From NCBI GenBank assembly GCA_028287885.1, contig JAQBOT010000110.1:1-20843 (forward strand): a DNA stretch of 20,843 nt. The letters run 5' to 3'. A program made the position numbers and the translations under genes. This DNA comes from Pedobacter sp. (GTDB taxonomy: Bacteria > Bacteroidota > Bacteroidia > Sphingobacteriales > Sphingobacteriaceae). Shown in pieces: positions 8,165 to 14,803 of the stretch (position 1 is its first letter; each line of letters starts with the position of its first letter). A model generated the notes under the pieces. The model did not search any database, was not told where the DNA came from, and saw only the letters and a program-made list of their open reading frames with translations.

Positions 8165-8234
8165 ATTTTCCGGCCTTACTGAAGCTTACCTGTATGCAAG
8201 ATTTAAGCCAGTATATTTATCGCCGAAAGGGTCG

Positions 8235-10523
8235 CTATGCTAGTAATGTTTGTGGCAGCATTATAATGAATTCCGTAAACTCCCCTTCCTGACTATTGAT
8301 GCCAATCGTTCCACCGTATCCTTTATTTATTATATCATAACTTATGGATAAGCCAAGACCTGAACCTTCACCGGTGGGTTTGGTTGTAAAAAATGGTTGG
8401 AAGATTTTATCTTTGACCGTCTCCGGAATGCCCGTTCCATTGTCCTTTATGCGGATCTCAATTGCATTCGTCGTCAATCTTGTACTCACTTCCACAAAAG
8501 GTTTATACGTATCCTCAGCATTTTTCTGCTTCTGTTTAACAGCATAAAACGCATTGTTGTAAATATTGAGCAATACCCGGCCAATTTCTTGCGGCGAAAT
8601 ACTAACCTTCGGAAGGTCAGCCTTAAAATCTGTTGAAAAACCAGCGTTGAACGTTTTGTCTTTCGCCCGCAAGCCATGGTACGATAACCGAAGGTACTCC
8701 TCAGCCAATGCGTTCAAGTCAACCTGCTGTCGCTCTCCACTATTTGAATTTGAATGTAGCAACATGCCTTTTACAATGCTGTCTGCCCGGCGGCCATGGT
8801 AAAGTATCCTTCCAAGATTCAGCTTTATATCTGAAGCAAGGCTGATCGCCTCAGCATTGGATTTAACAGAGGGCTGACTGGAGATTTCATCTGTGAGTTC
8901 CATGCTCACTTCAGAGAAGTTATTTACAAAATTTAGCGGGTTTTGGATTTCATGGGCAATTCCTGCGGTAAGTTCCCCAAGGGAAGCCATTTTCTCAGAT
9001 TGCACCAGCTGTTTTTGAGCATTTTTTAGTTTTAGAAGCGTACTTTCCAGCTCTTCTTTTTGGCTTTTTAATAAGCGGTTAGCACGCTGCTTCATCCCAT
9101 AAGCAATTACAGAAACGATAAACAACAGAACAAAAAGCATCAATCCCGCAAAAAGGATCACTTGCTTCACCTTATTTGCGGCATCCTGCTTTTCCTTTTC
9201 GGCATGTTGTAACTGTTGTTTCTTGTCAAACTCATAGTTCATATTGAGCTCAGTTGCTTTGCGGACATTCTGTACACTGCGGATGGAGTCTGTAATCTCG
9301 GAGGCGCGCTTATAGGCTTGCAGCGACTTCCTGTAATCGCCGGTTTGCTCATAACATGCCGATAAATCGGCATAGGCGTTGCCATTGGATTCATCTACAA
9401 TGTCTGAGCCTTTCATGGCAGCAAATCCTTTTTCCAGGTAAGGAATAGCTTGTTTATATAAACTCTCGCGCTTTAGAACATTGCCAATGGCTGCGTAAAC
9501 CTGGAAAATGTTGTAGGGCTGTTTCGACGAATCTGCAACAACAAGTGCCTTTAGTCCAAGTTGGTAAGCCTGCTTTAATTTCCCCATGTCGGCAAGTGCA
9601 TTTACTGCTTTCGACATACTGGCAGCAGTGATTCCAAGATCACCAGTCTCCCGGCCAATTACAATGGCTTTCAGGGCGTACTCATAAGCAAGTTGGTGTT
9701 TTCTCTCCTTAGAATAAATAACTGCAAGATTTGAATAGGCATATAATTCAACGTTCCGAATCTTTTCCTTCTTCGCAAGGAATATTGCCTTGTTTAAAGC
9801 CTGCCTACCTCTTGAAAGGTCATCCATCAGATTGTAGGTAAGGCCCATATTGAGCCATATGTAACTTTGTGAATTATAATCATGCTGCCGTTCTGAAAAC
9901 ATGAGCGCCTTTTGGAAGTAAGATAAAGCCTGGGAATAGTTGGAGAGCATTTGATAGGAAATGGCTATATTCTGATAGGCACGGTTCAAGAGCTTGTCGT
10001 TTTTGATACGAATAGCGAACGCTATAGATTTCTTGTATGCGATAACAGAGCTATCGTATTTGGCACGCATTCCATACAACAGACCGTATCCGCTATAAAG
10101 TCTGGCCATTCCAAGCTGGTCATGCAGTTTAATGTATATTCTTTTCGCTGCTTGCAGGTTCTGTTCGGCTACCGTAAAATTACCTTGAAAGCTATAAATA
10201 GTAGCCATGTTCTCCCGCGCTTGTGCTTCACCCTTCAAATACTTGATTTTTTGTGCCAGTATGATCGTACTGCTGCCAAGTTTAGCAGCAGAATCCAGGT
10301 TACTCTCAATGAATGAATCCACTTTTTTATTTAGCAGGTTTATTCTGGCGGTATCCGACCGTTCTTTCTTTATCAGCTTGCTGAGACTGTCCAGATTCGA
10401 TTGACCTTTTGCCGGAACCTCAGCAAACACGACCGCAATAATGAGCAACAGTATTAGAGGCAAAAAGAATGATTGTACATAAGGTAATGGATCGAAAGCG
10501 ATGTTCTTTCTTATGGAACCCAT
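8235..10523 (-). CDS. TPR-containing membrane sensor histidine kinase
   Basis: 762 residues. An N-terminal hydrophobic segment (about 17-34, FFLPLILLLIIAVVF) is a signal peptide or anchor. Residues about 45-415 are tandem tetratricopeptide repeats (ARENMATIYSFQGNF, QNIAISYQMLSNYSQALSYF, ADLSACYEQTGDYRKSLQAY), predicted to be periplasmic and to bind a protein or peptide. A coiled stretch leads to a transmembrane helix at about 453-476 (VILFAGLMLFVLLFIVSVIAYG), a cytoplasmic coiled coil (about 478-510), HisKA with His524 in GIAHEIQNPLNFV, and HATPase_c with N-box near Asn656/Asn657 (LLNIYNNAF), G1 DNGTGIP (694-700) and G2 GEGSGLGLS (718-726). This TPR-TM-kinase layout is common in Bacteroidota. 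It probably forms an operon with the downstream PAS kinase. Stimulus and partner regulator are unknown. Confidence 0.93.
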   Translation of the reverse strand: MGSIRKNIAFDPLPYVQSFFLPLILLLIIAVVFAEVPAKGQSNLDSLSKLIKKERSDTARINLLNKKVDSFIESNLDSAAKLGSSTIILAQKIKYLKGEAQARENMATIYSFQGNFTVAEQNLQAAKRIYIKLHDQLGMARLYSGYGLLYGMRAKYDSSVIAYKKSIAFAIRIKNDKLLNRAYQNIAISYQMLSNYSQALSYFQKALMFSERQHDYNSQSYIWLNMGLTYNLMDDLSRGRQALNKAIFLAKKEKIRNVELYAYSNLAVIYSKERKHQLAYEYALKAIVIGRETGDLGITAASMSKAVNALADMGKLKQAYQLGLKALVVADSSKQPYNIFQVYAAIGNVLKRESLYKQAIPYLEKGFAAMKGSDIVDESNGNAYADLSACYEQTGDYRKSLQAYKRASEITDSIRSVQNVRKATELNMNYEFDKKQQLQHAEKEKQDAANKVKQVILFAGLMLFVLLFIVSVIAYGMKQRANRLLKSQKEELESTLLKLKNAQKQLVQSEKMASLGELTAGIAHEIQNPLNFVNNFSEVSMELTDEISSQPSVKSNAEAISLASDIKLNLGRILYHGRRADSIVKGMLLHSNSNSGERQQVDLNALAEEYLRLSYHGLRAKDKTFNAGFSTDFKADLPKVSISPQEIGRVLLNIYNNAFYAVKQKQKNAEDTYKPFVEVSTRLTTNAIEIRIKDNGTGIPETVKDKIFQPFFTTKPTGEGSGLGLSISYDIINKGYGGTIGINSQEGEFTEFIIMLPQTLLA

Positions 10524-10541
10524 GTAAAAGGCAATTAGTTA

Positions 10542-10553
10542 CGAAGATCTTCG
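10542..10553. repeat. 12-bp perfect palindrome near the TPR kinase start
   Basis: CGAAGATCTTCG is a perfect palindrome centred about 24 bp upstream of the kinase ATG, in its likely 5' leader or promoter. It could be an operator for a dimeric regulator; a chance occurrence is also possible. Confidence 0.35.
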
Positions 10554-10688
10554 AGGCAGCGCCGTGTCTTAAATATCAACATCTTACAGCGACAATTACT
10601 CAACAATTTGTATCACACTTATGGTATAATATGTGCAATTAATTTTGGGAAAATCGAGAATTTGAAAATATCACTTAGGGAAGAGATA

Positions 10689-10716
10689 AGTTAAGTAGCT
10701 GACTTACAACTTAACT
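10689..10716. repeat. Inverted repeat AGTTAAGT / ACTTAACT
   Basis: AGTTAAGT (10689-10696) and ACTTAACT (10709-10716) are perfect inverted copies with centres 20 bp apart, about two helical turns. Inside it TAAGT (10692-10696) and ACTTA (10702-10706) form an alternative inverted pair. It is probably a protein-binding site; the weak AT-rich stem and lack of a T-run argue against a terminator. Confidence 0.4.
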
Positions 10717-10748
10717 GAAAAATTTTAACCGAACAGAAGGTTTACAAC

Positions 10749-10773
10749 TTTGTTAATATTTTGTTAAAACAAA
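10749..10773. repeat. TTTGTTAA direct repeat with 11-bp period plus palindrome
   Basis: TTTGTTAA occurs at 10749-10756 and again at 10760-10767, exactly 11 bp apart. The second copy is the left half of a perfect inverted repeat TTTGTT-AA-AACAAA (10760-10773). An 11-bp direct-repeat period is the hallmark of OmpR/PhoB-family binding sites, so a winged-helix response regulator is one candidate; this is inference. Confidence 0.4.
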
Positions 10774-10891
10774 TTGCCTGCATAAAGCATTTAAGAAATC
10801 AACATCCTAGGTAGAGTAGAGAATGGATATCTTGATGTGAAACGCCCTCGCTTGAAATGCTTATTAATTTTAATAAATCGTATACCACAAT

Positions 10892-11245
10892 ATGCCTATA
10901 CACCAAGGTAAAACCATTGAACAAATCATCAGGAGAAGCGGGAATTCATTCACCAGAGTTGCAAGACTCACAAAGGTAAGCAGGCGGTCTGTTTACAATT
11001 GGTTTAGTCAACCTAAACTCAACCCCTTAATTATTCATAAGATTGGCTGCGTCATTAATCATGATTTTTCGATTGAATTCCCAGACCTGTTTTCTCCTGA
11101 AGACTTCAAACCTGTTAACAGTGCTCCAGTTCCTGAACTCGCACAGGAGAAACGAAACCTTGAGGAGGAAGTGTCCATGTGGAAAGACAAATACATCGAG
11201 ATATTAGAACGTTATAATCAACTATTAACCGAGAAGTTGAGCTAA
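10892..11245 (+). CDS. Small HTH DNA-binding protein with coiled-coil tail
   Basis: 117 residues from an ATG without a Shine-Dalgarno sequence. Residues about 8-50 fit a Cro/CI-type helix-turn-helix: IEQIIRRSGNSFTRVARLTKVSRRSVYNWF, in which TRVARLTKVSRRSVYNW is the HTH core. Residues about 83-115 (QEKRNLEEEVSMWKDKYIEI and on) predict a coiled coil, suggesting dimer formation. Small proteins of this layout are widespread in Bacteroidota and mostly uncharacterised. It lies 135 nt before the SDR gene on the same strand, with a palindrome (11319-11334) between them that it might bind; an autoregulatory role at the repeats upstream of its own start is equally possible. Both are inference. Confidence 0.75.
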   Translation: MPIHQGKTIEQIIRRSGNSFTRVARLTKVSRRSVYNWFSQPKLNPLIIHKIGCVINHDFSIEFPDLFSPEDFKPVNSAPVPELAQEKRNLEEEVSMWKDKYIEILERYNQLLTEKLS

Positions 11246-11318
11246 CCTGTACGACCCATATTCTTGTTCCTGTAATCTTAATTCAAAATAATCTTTAAAC
11301 CTAAATTCGTCATAATCA

Positions 11319-11334
11319 AATAGTTCAAACTATT
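11319..11334. repeat. 16-bp palindrome upstream of the SDR gene
   Basis: AATAGTT-CA-AACTATT is a perfect 7-bp inverted repeat with a 2-bp centre, 47 bp upstream of the SDR start codon. It is a candidate operator for a dimeric regulator, perhaps the adjacent HTH protein. Confidence 0.4.
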
Positions 11335-11363
11335 GGACTGTCTTTTGGTTTATTAGGAAATTG

Positions 11364-11370
11364 AAAGGAG
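11364..11370 (+). promoter_or_regulatory. Strong ribosome binding site for the SDR gene
   Basis: AAAGGAG lies 10 nt upstream of the ATG at 11381. This is unusual here, because most genes in the window lack a clear Shine-Dalgarno sequence, as expected in Bacteroidota; it supports the chosen start, which includes the Tat signal. Confidence 0.6.
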
Positions 11371-11380
11371 TATTGCAGGA

Positions 11381-12388
11381 ATGAACGAAAATGATAAAAT
11401 TTCCAGAAGAAAAGTAATTGGAGGCATAGGAGCCGGTCTTGCTGCAGTTGCGGTATCACCCGTGCTCGGCGCGACCGGCAGCACAGAATCAAAAATCTTT
11501 GCAGCTGGCAAGTTGGAAGACCCCACAACGAAGTATCCCAAACCCCCTTTCAAAGGGCAATCTCAACCTTGGCCAGGTTTAGCTGGCAAGATGGAGCCGA
11601 AACCGGATCATGGCGAAAGCAGCTATAAGGGATCAGGCCGGCTGGCCGGCAGAAAAGCCTTGATCACAGGCGGAGATTCAGGTATGGGCCGGGCCGCTGC
11701 CATCGCCTATGCGAGAGAAGGCGCAGACGTAGCCATCAACTACCTACCGGCGGAAGAACCGGATGCACAGGAAGTTATCAAACTTATAAAAGCTGAAGGA
11801 CGGAAAGCAGTAGCCATTCCCGGAGACTTGCGTGAAGAAGCTTTTTGCCAACGGTTGGTATCTGAAGCAATTCGGGGCCTTGGCGGATTAGATATCATAG
11901 TGAGCAATGCGGCAAGGCAACAAGCGAATGCCTCGATTCTTGACATCAGCACAGAACAGTTTGATTGGACAATGAAGACAAACATTTATGCGCCATTTTG
12001 GATAATTAAAGCAGCATTGCCACATCTTCAGCCCGGTGCGGTTATCATTGGCACAACATCAGAGCAGGCCTATGATCCCTCAGCAGACCTGTACGACTAT
12101 GCGCAGACCAAAGCCGCTACAATGAACTATGTCAAGTCTCTGGCAAAACAACTTGGACCAAAAGGAATCCGCGTAAATGGGGTAGCGCCCGGTCCGATAT
12201 GGACGCCGTTACAAGTAAGTGGCGGAGCCACTCAGGAGAAGCTGAAAAGCTTCGGTGGCACAACCCCTATGGGCAGGCCCGGCCAACCTGCCGAACTTGC
12301 TTCGATCTATGTTCAACTGGCGGTTAATGATGCAAGCTTTACAACCGGCCAGATATATGGCGCCTCAGGGGGCAGTGGACAACCTTAG
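11381..12388 (+). CDS. Tat-signal short-chain dehydrogenase/reductase
   Basis: 335 residues. The N-terminus has a twin-arginine motif, SRRKVIGG at residues 8-15, then a hydrophobic stretch (GIGAGLAAVAVSPVLG), so it is probably exported folded with its nucleotide. Residues about 40-85 resemble the leader region of YghA/YhxC-type SDRs (PPFKGQSQPWPGL, MEPKPDHGE). The Rossmann domain has TGGDSGMG (96-103, cofactor glycine motif), NAA (176-178), Ser227, and Tyr240-x3-Lys244 in YDYAQTK, so the catalytic triad is complete. The end IYGASGGSGQP is typical of this group. The closest known relatives are NADP-dependent aldehyde reductases or general-stress dehydrogenases; the substrate is unknown. It is followed by a large bidirectional terminator. 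Confidence 0.93.
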   Translation: MNENDKISRRKVIGGIGAGLAAVAVSPVLGATGSTESKIFAAGKLEDPTTKYPKPPFKGQSQPWPGLAGKMEPKPDHGESSYKGSGRLAGRKALITGGDSGMGRAAAIAYAREGADVAINYLPAEEPDAQEVIKLIKAEGRKAVAIPGDLREEAFCQRLVSEAIRGLGGLDIIVSNAARQQANASILDISTEQFDWTMKTNIYAPFWIIKAALPHLQPGAVIIGTTSEQAYDPSADLYDYAQTKAATMNYVKSLAKQLGPKGIRVNGVAPGPIWTPLQVSGGATQEKLKSFGGTTPMGRPGQPAELASIYVQLAVNDASFTTGQIYGASGGSGQP

Positions 12389-12408
12389 CGTAAATAGTAA
12401 AAACCTGA

Positions 12409-12456
12409 TATCAAAGTAAAAGGCTTTCAGAAATCTGAAAGCCTTTTACTTTGATA
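12409..12456. terminator. Bidirectional terminator with a perfect 22-bp stem
   Basis: Arms 12409-12430 and 12435-12456 are perfectly complementary with a 4-nt loop. The GC core GGCTTTCAG/CTGAAAGCC is followed on each strand by TTTTACTTT, so it can end both the plus-strand SDR gene and the convergent minus-strand SRPBCC gene. Such symmetric structures between convergent genes are known, but a perfect 22-bp stem is long. Confidence 0.9.
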
Positions 12457-12492
12457 GTATTTAAGGTTTGTTAACACACAGGGGGCACTGTC

Positions 12493-13224
12493 TTATTCGC
12501 CAAGGCCGGCAAAGGTCTTGAAATCTTCACGTTCGGCATACTCCTTGAAGTTCTGAATGTCTTCGCGGATCATCTTTTCAAATACTCCGTTGAATAAAGT
12601 TGTCAGGCCACGACCAACACTTCCCGCCGGTGGAAAATAATTGATGTCCACTTGGATTTCCGTACCTGTACCGTTTAACGAATCAGTAAACTGCACCCGA
12701 CCAGCATTGTCAATCATAGATCCCTCTACAGACTGCCAACCGATATAATTTCCATCTTCTTCACGCGTGATCTCCGCATTCCAGCTTAGTGCAACCAAAT
12801 TTCCAGGTGTATTAGCAACCCAGTGCGAACGGGTACCTTCTTCGTCCACGCTCTTTAAATGCGTCATAAATTTTGGTAGATTAGAAAGATTCCTCCAAAA
12901 GTCATAAGCGGCCTGCCTTGAAACATTTACTGTAATCCTCTCGGTGATGTTTATTGCTTCAGGATCGGTTGTATCCCGACCCAGTTTTTTGTATACCGGA
13001 CAAACGCCAGTTGCTCCACGGTACAAAAGAAATCCACCTGTAGCGGCTTCCAACAATCCCAATACCGGATGTCTATATAAATTTTTGATTCCCTTGAAAA
13101 ACAAATACGATCCTGCAGCAATTGACACGCCACGTTCTCCCTGATCAATATTCATGTTTTCACTTGAATTTAGATCGATTGTCTTTAAGCTATTCATGAT
13201 GTTCGTTGTGATTTCACGTTCCAT
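12493..13224 (-). CDS. DUF2892-SRPBCC (polyketide cyclase-like) protein
   Basis: 243 residues. Residues about 30-80 hold two short hydrophobic stretches (VSIAAGSYLFFKG, VLGLLEAATGGFLLYRG) and the motif GATGVCPVYKKLG, typical of DUF2892-like membrane-associated segments. Residues about 92-235 are an SRPBCC (START/Bet v 1-like) domain: ITERITVNVSRQAAYDFWRN, LPKFMTHLKSV, SWNAEITREE. This combination is common near stress genes in many bacteria; it may bind a hydrophobic ligand, but no activity is established. The start is the ATG at 13224; internal ATGs at residues 10 and 24 are alternatives. It converges on the SDR gene and shares its terminator. Confidence 0.85.
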   Translation of the reverse strand: MEREITTNIMNSLKTIDLNSSENMNIDQGERGVSIAAGSYLFFKGIKNLYRHPVLGLLEAATGGFLLYRGATGVCPVYKKLGRDTTDPEAINITERITVNVSRQAAYDFWRNLSNLPKFMTHLKSVDEEGTRSHWVANTPGNLVALSWNAEITREEDGNYIGWQSVEGSMIDNAGRVQFTDSLNGTGTEIQVDINYFPPAGSVGRGLTTLFNGVFEKMIREDIQNFKEYAEREDFKTFAGLGE

Positions 13225-13330
13225 TTTTTACGGTTTTATTTATCCCAACAACGGTCATTCCAGAAAGTTTGAAATAATCTGATCATGCATTACGGCAGGC
13301 TTGAAAAAGTCAAACTCCAATAAGTCTACG

Positions 13331-13891
13331 CTAGGCTAAATTGGCTTTGGGGTTATTTTTCATGAACTCTGAAAACTTTGTATCAAGCAATTGCTTCAAT
13401 TGATTGTGAGTACACTGCAAGCCACTTGTGGTTATTCCGATTGCAGTTCCGTAAGTATTATAGTTAGTTCGCATGATACGCCTCTTAAAACTACTTTCCT
13501 GGCGGTCAATATATGGGGCGGAGTCTTTGACAACGATGTTGATAAACAAACGGTTCTTCACTTTCGTTTCTTTGATCGCAGTGATATCAGTCCAGGGTAT
13601 GAAACCAGCGCAGGTGCCACTGGAATTGTCAGTTATACCTTCACTCGTTATAATAAGCGCAGGCGTAGAGTTGAAGGCCTTCTTAGCAAACAGAAATCCA
13701 AGCCAACCAAAAAACAAGATGCTTGCACAACCCGTAACGAATTTAATAATTGGATTTCCCAATTGAACGTTGGCTCCTAATGCATCAGTAATGAACCAAA
13801 TGCCAAGTGCGATGAAGATCAACGCAACAAATAGCACAACAACAATTCTGCCTTTGTTAAAGTAGATGTTTATTTCATTAAGCTGGCCCAT
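13331..13891 (-). CDS. STM3941-like membrane protein of unknown function
   Basis: About 186 residues from the ATG at 13891; the frame extends to a TTG at 13939, but the ATG gives the family-like start MGQLNEINIYFNKGRIV. Two transmembrane helices are visible (about 16-36, VVVLFVALIFIALGIWFI, and about 47-68, FVTGCASILFFGWLGFLF). A soluble C-terminal domain follows with a PH-like pattern (ALIITSEGITDNS, FIPWTDITAIKET, RLFINIVVKD). I recall this arrangement as the STM3941 family, which has no established function. It is 106 nt upstream of the SRPBCC gene on the same strand and may be cotranscribed. Confidence 0.7.
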   Translation of the reverse strand: MGQLNEINIYFNKGRIVVVLFVALIFIALGIWFITDALGANVQLGNPIIKFVTGCASILFFGWLGFLFAKKAFNSTPALIITSEGITDNSSGTCAGFIPWTDITAIKETKVKNRLFINIVVKDSAPYIDRQESSFKRRIMRTNYNTYGTAIGITTSGLQCTHNQLKQLLDTKFSEFMKNNPKANLA

Positions 13892-14066
13892 GGTATCCAA
13901 ATTAATAAAAAAATAGTTAAGCCCGCACAAGAACGTCAATCTATTTGGGCTCCATCAGCAATTAAAGAATTGAACATAACTTTTTAGCAACAATAAACCA
14001 GATGAATTGTATATATAATATGGCAGTTAGCTAGATTGCTGAAGTATACTTTATTCTTTTTTGTGT

Positions 14067-14690
14067 ATGGATTTAACGATATACGCTGTATCTATAATTG
14101 TTGGCATAATTATGTACTATTTCTTTTCTAAAAGAAAACCGAAAGCAGAAAATGCCAGAAGCAACACCATAGATAGTTCAGCAATTGAGACCTGGAATGA
14201 TTTAAGCGAGTTTCAGGACGAAACCGAAGAACACTTCTACAAAAGGTTTGAGTATCACTTTGAAAGCTTGTTAAATGATTACTGCTACGACTTTTACTTC
14301 CATGCCTTATCGCAAAGCTTCATGGTTCGATTTCCCGATTACCCCGGCAGGTTTTATATTCAGCCTGTTTTTAGCTTTACCCAAAGCTATGTTCAATTTC
14401 ATGGGGTGATAACGATGTCATCTATCCCCGACAATCAACTTAATCAAGTATCTGAGTTAATCAACCGGCTAAACGGCTGCAGGGTTCTCAGTTCTCTGTA
14501 CCTTGACTATGAAGACCGACATATTAAATTCAAATCGATCTTTAACATGCCTAAATATAATGTAGAAAATGAAACTATCCTGTTTCATCTGGATGCAGCA
14601 CTTCAATGTTTTGAGTTGAGACCTTACCTTAACCGCGTTGTGTTCCATAATGAGGAGCCAGTATTAGTCGCACTCGACTACGCGAACTAA
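14067..14690 (+). CDS. Membrane-anchored protein of unknown function
   Basis: 207 residues from the ATG at 14067; a TTG two codons upstream is less likely. The N-terminus is one transmembrane helix (about 3-20, LTIYAVSIIVGIIMYYFF) followed by a KRKPK basic stretch, so the bulk is cytoplasmic. The soluble part is acidic at first (DLSEFQDETEEHFYKRFEYH) and then aromatic-rich with alternating strands and helices (FMVRFPDYPGRFYIQPVF, NQVSELINRLNG, ILFHLDAALQCFEL). The pattern is loosely like YbjN/type III chaperone folds, but I do not recognise a family. It stands alone, ending 36 nt before a clear terminator. Confidence 0.65.
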   Translation: MDLTIYAVSIIVGIIMYYFFSKRKPKAENARSNTIDSSAIETWNDLSEFQDETEEHFYKRFEYHFESLLNDYCYDFYFHALSQSFMVRFPDYPGRFYIQPVFSFTQSYVQFHGVITMSSIPDNQLNQVSELINRLNGCRVLSSLYLDYEDRHIKFKSIFNMPKYNVENETILFHLDAALQCFELRPYLNRVVFHNEEPVLVALDYAN

Positions 14691-14726
14691 AACAAAAACT
14701 ACTGTTTAATGTTGTTACAGAGCTAG

Positions 14727-14760
14727 ATGCCGAAAACATATAATTATTTTCGGCATTTTT
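14727..14760 (+). terminator. Rho-independent terminator
   Basis: ATGCCGAAAA (14727-14736) pairs perfectly with TTTTCGGCAT (14747-14756) across a 10-nt loop and runs into TTTTT. It ends transcription of the upstream unknown membrane-anchored gene and isolates the lipoprotein phosphatase gene. Confidence 0.85.
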
Positions 14761-14803
14761 AAATTGACTTAACATAACCAACCTGAACCACACTAAACTA
14801 TTT

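Larger units (their letters stand above)
10524..10891. other. 368-nt divergent regulatory gap with repeats
   Basis: This AT-rich gap lies between the minus-strand TPR kinase and the plus-strand HTH gene, which diverge. I see no plausible gene in either strand. It holds a perfect 12-bp palindrome (10542-10553), an 8-bp inverted repeat (10689-10716), and a TTTGTTAA direct repeat merging into a palindrome (10749-10773). TATAAT-like text near 10625-10630 resembles a sigma-70 -10 box but is not the Bacteroidota consensus. No perfect TAnnTTTG element was found for either gene. Confidence 0.5.

Noticed and set aside
7843..8292. 149-codon plus-strand open frame opposite the PAS kinase start
   Set aside because: It is antisense to a well-supported kinase, low in domain signals and rich in Cys, Leu and Arg as expected of a shadow frame.
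13266..13316. AGTTTGA/TCAAACT inverted repeat between the SRPBCC and STM3941-like genes
   Set aside because: The arms are short and separated by 37 nt, so a stable hairpin or single operator is unlikely.
13391..13780. 129-codon plus-strand open frame opposite the STM3941-like gene
   Set aside because: The minus-strand frame has coherent membrane helices and a family-like start; the plus frame shows no domain.
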